A DNA stretch of 64,000 bases, taken from positions 558,001-622,000 of the forward strand of contig NZ_AP014509.1 in NCBI RefSeq assembly GCF_000828655.1. The letters run 5' to 3'. Shown here piece after piece: positions 14,554-23,276 of this stretch. The DNA comes from Thermotoga caldifontis AZM44c09 (GTDB taxonomy: Bacteria; Thermotogota; Thermotogae; Thermotogales; DSM-5069). Both the position numbers and the translations under genes were made by a program. The notes under the pieces are model-generated. The model saw nothing but the letters and a program-made list of their open reading frames with translations, searched no databases and was not told the origin of the DNA. Numbering within the stretch: the first letter of the stretch is position 1; the number at the start of each line of letters is the position of its first letter.

Positions 14554-15804
14554 TCATGGATATATGCCTCTCAGTTTCACGGCCTTCGCCACTCTGTCGA
14601 TCGCCACGATGTAGGCTGCCGTTCTGAAATCTGTGTTGTACTTTTCTTTCGTCTTCGCCACCTCGGCGAACGCGGCCCTCATCATCTTGGCGAGCTTGTT
14701 TCTCACGTCGTCCAGATCCCAGAAGAACGACTGCAGATCCTGCACCCACTCGAAGTAGGAAACGGTCACTCCACCCGCGTTGGCCAAAATGTCTGGGATG
14801 ATCGTGACACCTTTCGAGCGCAGGATCCTGTCCGCTTCGGGTGTGACTGGTCCGTTCGCACCTTCCACGATGAGTTTGGCCTTGATTTTGTCTGCGTTCT
14901 GTTCGGTGATGGCGTTCTCCAGAGCGGCCGGGATGAGTATGTCCACGTCGAGTTCGAACAGTTCCTCATGCTTGATCCTCTGGGCTTTCGGGTAACCTTC
15001 GATGAGTCCCTTGTTGCTGTCTCTGTAAGCGATCAGATCGTTGATGTCCAGTCCTTTTGGATCGTAGTAAGCAGCCGAAACGTCGCTGACGGCGACGATC
15101 TTCGCACCGAAGTCTTCCTGGAGTACCTTCGCGGAGAACGAACCCACGTTACCGAAACCCTGCACCGCCACCGTGGCCTTAGAGATGTCCTTACCCAGCA
15201 GTTTGCAGGCCTCCGCTGTCACCACCGCAACGCCTCTACCCGTCGCTTCGTTTCTTCCGACTGAACCTCCCAGCTCCACGGGCTTACCCGTCACGACACC
15301 GAGTGCGGTGTAACCCACGTGCATACTGTAGGTGTCAAGGTACCACGCCATGACCTGCGGGTTCGTGTTCACATCCGGTGCTGGTATGTCCTTGTGTGGA
15401 CCGACGAACTGTGATATCTCGAAGAAGAATCTTCGAGACAATCTTTCGAGTTCGCCCTTCGACAGTTTGGACGGGTCAACCTTCACACCGCCCTTGCCGC
15501 CACCGTACGGCAGGTTGAGCAACGAGCATTTCCACGTCATCCAGAAAGCGAGCGTTTGAACTTCGTCGAGCGTCACGTTCGGATGGTACCTTATACCACC
15601 CTTGGCTGGACCGAGCGCCGTGTTGTGCTGACATCTGTAACCGACGAACATTTCGACTCTGCCATCGTCCATGAGAACTGGAAATTCCACGATTATGGTG
15701 CGCTGAGGTCTTTCGAGGAATTTCTGAATGTTGGGATCCAGTTGCATGACACGGGCAGCGTTCCTGAAGACCTCAAGCGCCTGTTCATAAAGAGACCTTT
15801 CCAT
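14554..15804 (-). CDS. gdhA: Glutamate dehydrogenase
   Basis: A 416-residue hexameric-type enzyme interconverting glutamate with 2-oxoglutarate and ammonia. Motifs: GPAKGGIRYHP, MTWKCSLLNLPYGGGKGGV (catalytic lysines), IPAPDVNTNPQ (catalytic Asp) and VAVQGFGNVGSFSA (NAD(P)-binding loop). VTVSYFEWVQDLQSFFWD near the end is typical. The sequence closely resembles the Thermotoga maritima enzyme. The ATG at 15804 is chosen because GGAGGT lies 6 bases upstream; an ATG at 15822 would lie before that site. Monocistronic. It links amino-acid fermentation to central metabolism. Confidence 0.96.
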   Translation of the reverse strand: MERSLYEQALEVFRNAARVMQLDPNIQKFLERPQRTIIVEFPVLMDDGRVEMFVGYRCQHNTALGPAKGGIRYHPNVTLDEVQTLAFWMTWKCSLLNLPYGGGKGGVKVDPSKLSKGELERLSRRFFFEISQFVGPHKDIPAPDVNTNPQVMAWYLDTYSMHVGYTALGVVTGKPVELGGSVGRNEATGRGVAVVTAEACKLLGKDISKATVAVQGFGNVGSFSAKVLQEDFGAKIVAVSDVSAAYYDPKGLDINDLIAYRDSNKGLIEGYPKAQRIKHEELFELDVDILIPAALENAITEQNADKIKAKLIVEGANGPVTPEADRILRSKGVTIIPDILANAGGVTVSYFEWVQDLQSFFWDLDDVRNKLAKMMRAAFAEVAKTKEKYNTDFRTAAYIVAIDRVAKAVKLRGIYP

Positions 15805-16029
15805 CGAAGGACCTCCCTTCACGTAGGGTGGATGGAGCTCATCGGGTCATTCGTGAATTAGTTCACAATTGAATTTTACCACCAACTCCAGGATAATGAA
15901 AGTCTCGCAAAACCAGACTTTTGCCTTTATTCGGTTTCTAAACGTAACGAAACGTGTCTTATCTTTCTAATCTCTTTGAAGCTCGAGTATGCACACGTAT
16001 GCTCTATTTGTTACCGGATCATTCAACTC

Positions 16030-16059
16030 TTGACCAGAAGGCTTCAATGATGATAATCT
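16030..16059 (+). promoter_or_regulatory. Predicted promoter of the malEFG-galactanase operon
   Basis: TTGACC (16030-16035) and TAATCT (16054-16059) are 18 bases apart and end 20 bases before the malE GTG. The 275-base gap from 15805 to 16079 otherwise holds no gene. A direct repeat AAACGT-N3-GAAACGT lies upstream, near 15949, and could be a regulator site. Confidence 0.45.
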
Positions 16060-16079
16060 AATATTACGGAGGTGGTACT

Positions 16080-17255
16080 GTGAGGAAGTTTCTGATCGTG
16101 GTGCTGGTTCTCACGGCGTTCTTGGTCTTCGCACAGGCGAAACTGACCATATGGTGCTCGGAAAAGCAGGTCGACATACTCCAGAGACTCGGCGAAGAAT
16201 TCAAAGCGAAATACGGGGTCACGGTGGAAGTGCAGTACGTCAACTTTTCGGACATCAAGCCGAAGTTCTTGACGGCCGCGCCTGAAGGTCAGGGTGCGGA
16301 CATCATCGTCGGTGCACACGACTGGGTTGGGGAACTCGTTGCCAACGGCTTGCTCGAACCGATTCCGAATTTCCAAGAGCTGTCGCAGTTCTTCTCGAGT
16401 GGTTTGAGCGCTTTCTCTTACGGTGGTAGGCTCTACGGTCTTCCGTACGCGCTCGAAGCCATCGCGCTGATCTACAACAAAGATTACGTGCCTGAGCCAC
16501 CGAAGACCGTCGAGGAAATGATCAAGCTCGCGAAGCAGATCGATCAGGAATTCGCCGGTGAAGTGAGAGGGCTCATCTTTCCACCGACGACGTTCTATTA
16601 CGTGGTACCGTTCATATTCGGTTACGGTGGATACGTCTTCAAAGACACGCCGACCGGGCTCGATGTCAAGGACATAGGGCTGGCGAACGAAGGGGCCATA
16701 AAAGCTGCCAGACTCCTCAAGCGTTTGGTGGACGAGAAGATCATAGATCCCGCGGACAACTACCAGATCATGGATTCGATGTTCAAAGAGGGCAAGGCTG
16801 CGATGATAATCAACGGACCGTGGGCGATCAAGGACTACAGGGATGCCGGCATCGATTACGGAGTCGCTCTGATACCTGAACCTGAACCGGGCGTTGTGGC
16901 CAGGCCGTTCGTCGGAGTGCAGGGCTTCATGGTCAACTCCAAGTCGCCGAACAAACTGCTGGCGATAGAGTTCCTGACCAACTTCATCGCCAAGAAAGAC
17001 ACCATGTACAGACTGTACCTCGCAGACCCAAGGCTTCCCGCGAGGAAGGACGTGCTGGAGCTCGTCAAGGATAATCCCGACGTGGTCGCGTTCACTCTGA
17101 GCGCGGGCAACGGCATACCCATGCCGAACGTGCCGCAGATGGGATTCGTCTGGGGTGCGATGGACGACGCCCTGAACCTTATAGTCAACGGTAAAGCCAC
17201 TCCAGAGGAAGCCATGAAGAACGCCGTCGAAAGGATTAAAGCACAGATTCAATGA
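16080..17255 (+). CDS. malE: Maltodextrin/oligosaccharide ABC transporter solute-binding protein (MalE-type)
   Basis: A 391-residue exported protein. Residues 1-19 are a signal peptide (RKFLIVVLVLTAFLVFAQA), and mature residues start KLTIWCSE as in MalE. The fold continues with ADIIVGAHDWVGELVANGLLEPI, RLYGLPYALEAIALIYNKD and AMIINGPWAIKDYRDAG, all MalE hallmarks. It binds oligosaccharide in the periplasm and delivers it to MalFG. GTG start with GGAGG 6 bases upstream. Because a galactanase ends the operon, the ligand may be galacto- rather than malto-oligosaccharide; the T. maritima MalE next to its GH53 gene is reported to bind maltose-type and mannan-type sugars, so specificity is uncertain. 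A hairpin follows. Confidence 0.93.
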   Translation: MRKFLIVVLVLTAFLVFAQAKLTIWCSEKQVDILQRLGEEFKAKYGVTVEVQYVNFSDIKPKFLTAAPEGQGADIIVGAHDWVGELVANGLLEPIPNFQELSQFFSSGLSAFSYGGRLYGLPYALEAIALIYNKDYVPEPPKTVEEMIKLAKQIDQEFAGEVRGLIFPPTTFYYVVPFIFGYGGYVFKDTPTGLDVKDIGLANEGAIKAARLLKRLVDEKIIDPADNYQIMDSMFKEGKAAMIINGPWAIKDYRDAGIDYGVALIPEPEPGVVARPFVGVQGFMVNSKSPNKLLAIEFLTNFIAKKDTMYRLYLADPRLPARKDVLELVKDNPDVVAFTLSAGNGIPMPNVPQMGFVWGAMDDALNLIVNGKATPEEAMKNAVERIKAQIQ

Positions 17256-17262
17256 GATCTTG

Positions 17263-17287
17263 CCCGGGGCTCACGCCCCGGGTTTTT
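17263..17287 (+). terminator. Intercistronic hairpin after malE
   Basis: An 8-bp stem (17263-17270 with 17275-17282) is followed by TTTTT. It lies between malE and malF, so it probably lowers permease expression relative to the binding protein by partial termination. Confidence 0.75.
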
Positions 17288-17299
17288 GGAGGCGGGCGT

Positions 17300-19015
17300 G
17301 TGATCGGACTGAAGAGGTTCTTGAGTCTTTGCTTCATCGGGCTTTTGAACGTCTTCTTTTTTTGGATCGCCTTTTTCCTCCTCAGCAACGCCTATTACGT
17401 GCTGGGTGCATTCTTTCTGGGGCTCGTTTTTTTGATCGATTTCTTCATCTTCAATCCGAAGGGTTATCCTTACAGGTACGTTGCCCCGGCGCTGGTTTTA
17501 CTCACCATACTGGTCATCTATCCCATCTACTTCACCGTGAAGACCGCTTTCACCAACTACGGAACGGGACACTACATGTCCAAGGAAGAGGCGATCGAAA
17601 GATTGCTGTACGATCCGGTGTACACGTATCAGATCGAGGACGAAGCCGTCGAATACAAAGTCTTCCTCGCCTACGACGGTCTGACACCGATCTACGATGA
17701 CTTCTTACTGCTGTTCAAGATAAATGGAGAAATCTTCATAGCGGAAAAACCCGTACCGGTGAAGAAAAAGGGAAGAGAAGTCCTTTTGAGTGAAGCTCAA
17801 CTCTCAGCTGTTGAGGGTACAGATTATCAACTTGTTCCGAGGTCTGAGGAACTCTCAGAAATCAGGATGATCACTTCTGGAGAAAAAACCTACAGGGCCT
17901 TCTACTCGCCGCGCGAAGAATTTCTCAGACTGAACGCACCCGTGTTCAAAAGCCGCATCGCGCAGTTTTATCTTCAAAAAGCTGACTTCGTTCATCCAAG
18001 TGGGAACAAATACGCTCTGAGAATAGATCGAACGGGAGAGTGGAGTTTTCTCAGGATAGAAAGACTTTACAGGCTCGATCTGATTCAAATCATGGAAAAC
18101 GACAGGCCGAAGACCAAGTTGGTCGTCGTGAACAACAGAACGAACAGGCCCTTGATCGAAAGAGAAGGATCTTTCTACGATGTGAACGAGAAAGGTGAAG
18201 AAATCTACCTGATCGGTTATATAGACTTCGTCGGCTGGAAGAACTTCGTGAGGGTCTTGCGAGATCCGAGGATCGCGGGGCCGTTCCTTAAGATCTTCGC
18301 CTGGACCTTCCTCTGGGCTCTGTTGAGTGTCGTGTTGTCTCTGGCTGTCGGTCTGCCTTTCGCTCTGGTCCTGAACGATCCGAAGTTGAAGGGGAGAAAC
18401 ATCTACAGAACTCTGCTCATCGTCCCGTGGGCGATACCTGTTTTCATATCGGCGCTCGTGTGGAGAAACGGACTCCTCAACGAAAGCTATGGAGTGATAA
18501 ACAAGTTCCTCCTCCCAGCGCTCGGGCTTCCTGCGATAAAGTGGATGAACGATCCTTTCTGGGCGAGAGTAGGAGTTTTACTCGTCAACATCTGGCTCAC
18601 CTATCCTTACATGATGACGATCTCACTCGGTGCGCTGCAGGGCATTCCTTACGAGCTGTACGAAGCCGCGATGATCGACGGGGCAGGAAAGATCAAACGC
18701 TTCTGGAACATAACCTTCCCGTTGCTCATGACGGTCATCGCACCACTTTTGGTGAGTAGTTTCGCTTTCAGCTTCAACAACTTCACGATCATCTATCTGA
18801 TCACGGGTGGAGGTCCACCGATACCTGGTTCAACCACGCCCACGGGTTACACCGACATACTCATTTCGTACGTCTACAAACTCGCATTCCAGGCAGGAAC
18901 GGGTCAGGACTTCGGCCTGGCAGCGGCCATATCGATCCTCATCTTCTTCCTCGTGGGTGGTATCAGCTACGTCAACTTCAGGTTCTCTGGCGTCTTCGAA
19001 GAGGTGGGAAGATGA
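17300..19015 (+). CDS. malF: Maltose-type ABC transporter permease MalF
   Basis: A 571-residue membrane protein. Two or three helices lie at the N-terminus, then a large extracytoplasmic loop (residues about 85-315, from TKTAFTNYGTG-like sequence to the start of KIFAWTFLWALLS), which corresponds to the MalF P2 loop. The BPD_transp_1 core follows with the EAA loop YEAAMIDGAGKIKRFW that docks the ATPase. It forms the channel with MalG. GTG at 17300 is chosen because GGAGG lies just upstream; the frame is open further back but without a start site. No MalK ATPase is in this window. Overlaps malG by 4 bases. Confidence 0.93.
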   Translation: MIGLKRFLSLCFIGLLNVFFFWIAFFLLSNAYYVLGAFFLGLVFLIDFFIFNPKGYPYRYVAPALVLLTILVIYPIYFTVKTAFTNYGTGHYMSKEEAIERLLYDPVYTYQIEDEAVEYKVFLAYDGLTPIYDDFLLLFKINGEIFIAEKPVPVKKKGREVLLSEAQLSAVEGTDYQLVPRSEELSEIRMITSGEKTYRAFYSPREEFLRLNAPVFKSRIAQFYLQKADFVHPSGNKYALRIDRTGEWSFLRIERLYRLDLIQIMENDRPKTKLVVVNNRTNRPLIEREGSFYDVNEKGEEIYLIGYIDFVGWKNFVRVLRDPRIAGPFLKIFAWTFLWALLSVVLSLAVGLPFALVLNDPKLKGRNIYRTLLIVPWAIPVFISALVWRNGLLNESYGVINKFLLPALGLPAIKWMNDPFWARVGVLLVNIWLTYPYMMTISLGALQGIPYELYEAAMIDGAGKIKRFWNITFPLLMTVIAPLLVSSFAFSFNNFTIIYLITGGGPPIPGSTTPTGYTDILISYVYKLAFQAGTGQDFGLAAAISILIFFLVGGISYVNFRFSGVFEEVGR

Positions 19016-21477
19016 AACTCCACGTGCACGTGATACTGATCATTCTCATCGTCGTCATCCTTTTTCCGACTGTGTGGGTAGTGACGACGTCCCTGAGAAG
19101 GGACGAAGCCGCCTTCTCAACGGAGCTGTTTTCGAGCAGACTCACGCTGCAGAATTACATCGATCTTCTCTTTCCCGAACAGAACGTGCCGGTCCTCGTA
19201 AGAGAACTTCAGAAGCTCGTTTCTCGGGTCGAACCGTACGACAAACTGAGCTTGCCACAGGCCCGGTGGAAAGCGGATGAACTGCTCAAGAAGTTGAGAA
19301 GGTACCTCGATGAATCCAACAGGAGGAACGAGCTCGCGAAGAATGCCTACAAAGATATTGTGAAGATCTTCGAGGAAGGTGCCGACCGTGTGAAACAGAC
19401 AACGCTGAGCGATTTGAAGCGGGTCGAAGAAACCGTTGCTGAAAGACAGGATGAGTTGAAGATCGATGAGGATGAACTCGCGTTCGTCCTGTACGAAGTG
19501 CTGAGCAAAGAGAGATTCAATTCTCAGCTTGAAAAGACCCTGCGTTCCACAGTTGAAGAGCTGACGAGCGTCAGGATCGAAGATGAAGAGTCCTACTCGC
19601 TCGCTTTGGAAGCTTTGAAAAAAGCTTACGAGGAGCTTGGAGGATCGGCCCTGAAGGAGCTCGAAACGCTGACCGCTCAGCTGTCCTCACTCACAGCCGA
19701 GATAGATTCGATGAGAAGGTCCTTAGAACCTCTGCAAAGGTCTTTCGTCGAGGTTCAGATCCTTCTGAAGGGGGACGTTTTGACCGAGCTTCAATCGCTC
19801 AGCATTGCGATAGATGCCCTGACGAGGATGAAAGATTCGCTCGTGCGAACGACTGCAAAGAGCGTTTTTCCAGTGGACGACTCTGCTTTCCTGAAAAGCG
19901 TGAAAGATGTCAGCAGTCGTTTCGAGCTTCTCTCGACTGGGCTGGAAGGTTTCGAAGATCTCTCAGAAGTTGAGAAGGTTGCCCAAGCCCTCTCCAAGAA
20001 ACTGCTCGCGCTCATTGAGGTGGAACCAGAACAGAAAAGTTTGAAGGTGTACGGGGACATGGTGAAGGCCTACGATGAGATCAGGCCAAGGTTGGAGAGA
20101 CTGTGTGACGATATGGAGAATGTGCTCGATCGTTACACAGACTACGTTTTGAAGATCAGAGAAACGAACGAATTGTTGGCGCTGAAAGAATCTCAGTTGC
20201 AGCAGTTGAGACAAAGGATGGCTGATCTCCAGCAAAGAAAAGAATCGATCGGAGCTAAGCTCGCCGAGGAAAGGGCCTGGTTACAGCTTGAGATTTTCAA
20301 AGCTGAGCTTGCTGTGAGGACCTCCACGGTTGAAACGATCAAATCTTTATCCAGAACTGACCTTCTGCGCTATTCAGCTTTGATCACCTGGCTGAGGAAC
20401 TTTTCAAACTCCTACGAACAGAGCGACAAAGTTAAGGAAAGTGTGAGGAAGGTTATCAACGACCTGAAGTGGATCGAAGACTACAGAACGTTCATTAGCA
20501 GGTTCGAGAACTATTCGAAGAACTACGATCAGACCATCGAAGAATTCGAGCATGTGCTGAGCGACTTTGAAAAGATCTACACCGATCTGCTGTCACTCTC
20601 CCACAGTGGTGTTTTCGTGAGTTCGGAGCACCTGTCGAGGTTGCTCGATTTGGTCAAACTCGACTTCGTGAACAAGGTCCGTGCGGATCTCGCCGTCGTC
20701 TCGCGCAAGAGTGGCGACTTGATGAAGCTTTCGCTCTTTCCGAACGCACAGAAACTCTACCGCGAGGTGGACAAACAGCTCTTCAGGATAGACCAGATCT
20801 GGAAAGAGAAAATGAAGCATTACTTTTCTCGCTGGGTGCTCAATTCCATCATCGTTTCAACCATCGTCGCCTTGATCACAACCTTCGTCTGTGCCACTGC
20901 GGCCTATCCTTTCAGCAGGATGCGCTTCGTGGGCAGAAGGTATGGTATTCTGAGTTTTCTCCTGATCCAGATGTTTCCCGGTGTGATATTCATGATCGCG
21001 ATCTACAACCTGCTGAACTTCCTTGGAAAGTTCGTGCCGATGCTCGGTATCGATACGATAGGTGGTCTCGCTCTGGCCTATCTGACGAACATAGCCTACA
21101 ACGCTTATTTGATCAAGGGCTTCTACGATCTGATACCCGCTTCCTTGGAGGAGGCTGCGATAGTTGACGGTGCGACCAAGTTCCAGAGCTTCTACATGAT
21201 CGTGCTTCCGCTCGCAAGGCCCATACTCATCGTGGTCTTCCTGTTGACGTTCATCGGTACGTTCAACGAGTACGTGGTCGCGAGGATCGTGCTCCAGAAC
21301 GTTCGAAACTACACCTACGCGCTGGGTTTGCAGTCTTTCGCCGTGGGTCCGTACGAGACAGAGTGGGGATTGTTCACCGCTGCAGCCCTGCTCGGAATGC
21401 TGCCCATGGTGATACTGTTTTTGGCCATGCAGAGGTATCTGGTTAGCGGGCTGACGAGAGGGGCGGTGAAGGAATGA
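19012..21477 (+). CDS. malG: MalG-type ABC permease with a very large inserted helical domain
   Basis: An 821-residue protein, nearly three times E. coli MalG (296). Residues 1-55 match MalG TM1 and the following segment (FPTVWVVTTSLRRDEAAF). Residues about 604-821 match the rest (WVLNSIIVSTIVALI, MFPGVIFMIAIYNLL, EAA loop LEEAAIVDGATKFQSF, LVSGLTRGAVKE). Between them lie about 540 residues rich in Glu, Leu, Lys and Ser with strong heptad character (QLRQRMADLQQRKESIGAKL). By topology this insertion is outside the membrane, between TM1 and TM2. It may be a long coiled-coil stalk reaching into the wide periplasm under the toga; that role is inference. Core motifs are intact. Confidence 0.92.
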   Translation: MKLHVHVILIILIVVILFPTVWVVTTSLRRDEAAFSTELFSSRLTLQNYIDLLFPEQNVPVLVRELQKLVSRVEPYDKLSLPQARWKADELLKKLRRYLDESNRRNELAKNAYKDIVKIFEEGADRVKQTTLSDLKRVEETVAERQDELKIDEDELAFVLYEVLSKERFNSQLEKTLRSTVEELTSVRIEDEESYSLALEALKKAYEELGGSALKELETLTAQLSSLTAEIDSMRRSLEPLQRSFVEVQILLKGDVLTELQSLSIAIDALTRMKDSLVRTTAKSVFPVDDSAFLKSVKDVSSRFELLSTGLEGFEDLSEVEKVAQALSKKLLALIEVEPEQKSLKVYGDMVKAYDEIRPRLERLCDDMENVLDRYTDYVLKIRETNELLALKESQLQQLRQRMADLQQRKESIGAKLAEERAWLQLEIFKAELAVRTSTVETIKSLSRTDLLRYSALITWLRNFSNSYEQSDKVKESVRKVINDLKWIEDYRTFISRFENYSKNYDQTIEEFEHVLSDFEKIYTDLLSLSHSGVFVSSEHLSRLLDLVKLDFVNKVRADLAVVSRKSGDLMKLSLFPNAQKLYREVDKQLFRIDQIWKEKMKHYFSRWVLNSIIVSTIVALITTFVCATAAYPFSRMRFVGRRYGILSFLLIQMFPGVIFMIAIYNLLNFLGKFVPMLGIDTIGGLALAYLTNIAYNAYLIKGFYDLIPASLEEAAIVDGATKFQSFYMIVLPLARPILIVVFLLTFIGTFNEYVVARIVLQNVRNYTYALGLQSFAVGPYETEWGLFTAAALLGMLPMVILFLAMQRYLVSGLTRGAVKE

Positions 21478-23276
21478 AGGGCATCTGGAAGGTGGGTGTG
21501 ATCGCTTTGATGCTTTCAAGTCTGATCTTTGCGTCTGAAAAACCTTTCATCCTTGGCGTGGACGTTTCTATGCTTTACGAGATCGAAAGGCTGGACGGAC
21601 GCTTCTACGAAAACGGTGTCGAAAGAGATTGCCTCGAGATACTGAAAGATCACAACGTGAACTGGATCAGACTCAGGATCTGGAACGATCCGACCGACGA
21701 ATCAGGAAATCCCCTGGGCGGTGGTAATTGCAACCACGAGAACATGGCCGAGCTGGCGATCCGGGCGAAGAGGCTCGGCATGAAGGTCCTGATCGATTTT
21801 CATTACAGCGACTGGTGGGCCGACCCGGGCAAACAGAACAAACCGAAGGCGTGGCGAGACCTTCACGGTGAAGAACTGAAAAATGCTCTGTACGACTACA
21901 CGAAATTCGTGCTCGAGTACATGAAACAGAGAGGCATTCTCGTGGACATGGTGCAGGTGGGAAACGAACTGAACAACGGCTTCCTCTGGCCGGATGGTCA
22001 GATATCCGGTCCTGGGGGTTTCGACAGCTTTGCCGAGCTGCTTAAAAGCGCCATAAAGGCGGTTCGAGATTTCGATGCAAACATTCCCATCGTTGTACAC
22101 CTGGCTGAGGGTGGGAACAATTCACTGTTCAGATGGTTCTTCGACGCACTCGTCGAGCGGAACGTCGATTTCGACATCATCGGGGTTTCGTACTATCCTT
22201 ACTGGCACGGTACACTCGAGGAGCTGAGCCACAATCTGAACGATATCGCACGCCGCTACAACAAGGATGTGCTGATCGTCGAAACGGCGTACGCCTGGAC
22301 GCTGCAGGATGCGGACGGTCATCCGAACATTTTCGGCGATGAGAATTTGCAGTGGACCGCAGGTTACGTGGCCAGCGTTCGGGGTCAGACGAGCTTTCTC
22401 AGGGACCTGATAAAGGTTTTAAAGCAAGTTCCTGACGGCAGGGGTTTGGGCTTGTTCTACTGGGAAGGCGCGTGGATTCCCGTGAAAGGTGCGGGCTGGA
22501 AAACGAACGAGGGCAATCCGTGGGAGAACCAGGCGCTGTTCGATTTTCAGGGAAGCGCGCTTGAAACTTTGAGTGTTTTCCGCAACTACGACGTTCTGCT
22601 CGAAGAACAGGCAGAACCTGTTCGAGCATACCCACTCGCTTTGAACGTGGTCGCAACCCAAGAGATCCAGCTTCCTGAAAGAGTTAAAGTACTGTTCTCG
22701 GACGATTCCATCAGATCGTTACCTGTGATCTGGCAGGTGAAACTTGAAGAATTGAAACAGGCTGGTGAACATCGCATCATGGGAAAGATCGTCGGTTTCG
22801 ATACACCCGTTGAAGCCACAGTGATCGTTAAAGAGCCGACGAACCATCTTCTGAACTGGAGTTTCGAGACCGGCACTTTCGAACCGTGGCAGGTGGAAGG
22901 TGACAGACAGGCCGTCAAGGTTGTGCGTGCCAGCCCGCCACAGAACGCACACCATGGCGTCTATGCGGTGAACTACTGGCTGGATAAACCCTTCGAGTTC
23001 GAGATGTACCAGATCGTGCGCGATCTTGCCGAAGGAACGTACAGGCTGTCTGTGTGGATTCAGGGTAGTGGTGGAGACGATGTCGAGCTGTCGATCAGTG
23101 AACACGGAGGCGAAAAGGTTTCTGTCAGAATAGAGAACAGGGGATGGCTCCAGTGGAACCATCCCGTTGTACAGGTCCGAATCACGACGGGTACGGCCAG
23201 GATCAGTCTCCACGTGAGAGGTAAAGCCGGGAACTGGGGCTGGGTCGACGAATTCGAGTTGATCAGGGTGAAGTGA
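21474..23276 (+). CDS. Arabinogalactan endo-beta-1,4-galactanase, GH53 with Ig-like domain and CBM61-type module
   Basis: A 600-residue secreted enzyme. Signal peptide residues 1-20 (ALMLSSLIFA). GH53 domain about 25-375: GVDVSMLYEIE, WIRLRIWNDP, VQVGNELNNGFLWP (acid/base Glu) and DVLIVETAYAW (nucleophile Glu). An Ig-like segment spans about 390-455, then a C-terminal beta-sandwich about 460-600 (NWSFETGTFEPWQVEG ... GNWGWVDEFELI) resembling the CBM61 first described on the T. maritima GH53 enzyme. It cleaves beta-1,4-galactan outside the cell. It overlaps malG by ATGA, so enzyme and transporter are made together. Its last 14 bases overlap the convergent ABC permease gene. Confidence 0.93.
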   Translation: MKGIWKVGVIALMLSSLIFASEKPFILGVDVSMLYEIERLDGRFYENGVERDCLEILKDHNVNWIRLRIWNDPTDESGNPLGGGNCNHENMAELAIRAKRLGMKVLIDFHYSDWWADPGKQNKPKAWRDLHGEELKNALYDYTKFVLEYMKQRGILVDMVQVGNELNNGFLWPDGQISGPGGFDSFAELLKSAIKAVRDFDANIPIVVHLAEGGNNSLFRWFFDALVERNVDFDIIGVSYYPYWHGTLEELSHNLNDIARRYNKDVLIVETAYAWTLQDADGHPNIFGDENLQWTAGYVASVRGQTSFLRDLIKVLKQVPDGRGLGLFYWEGAWIPVKGAGWKTNEGNPWENQALFDFQGSALETLSVFRNYDVLLEEQAEPVRAYPLALNVVATQEIQLPERVKVLFSDDSIRSLPVIWQVKLEELKQAGEHRIMGKIVGFDTPVEATVIVKEPTNHLLNWSFETGTFEPWQVEGDRQAVKVVRASPPQNAHHGVYAVNYWLDKPFEFEMYQIVRDLAEGTYRLSVWIQGSGGDDVELSISEHGGEKVSVRIENRGWLQWNHPVVQVRITTGTARISLHVRGKAGNWGWVDEFELIRVK

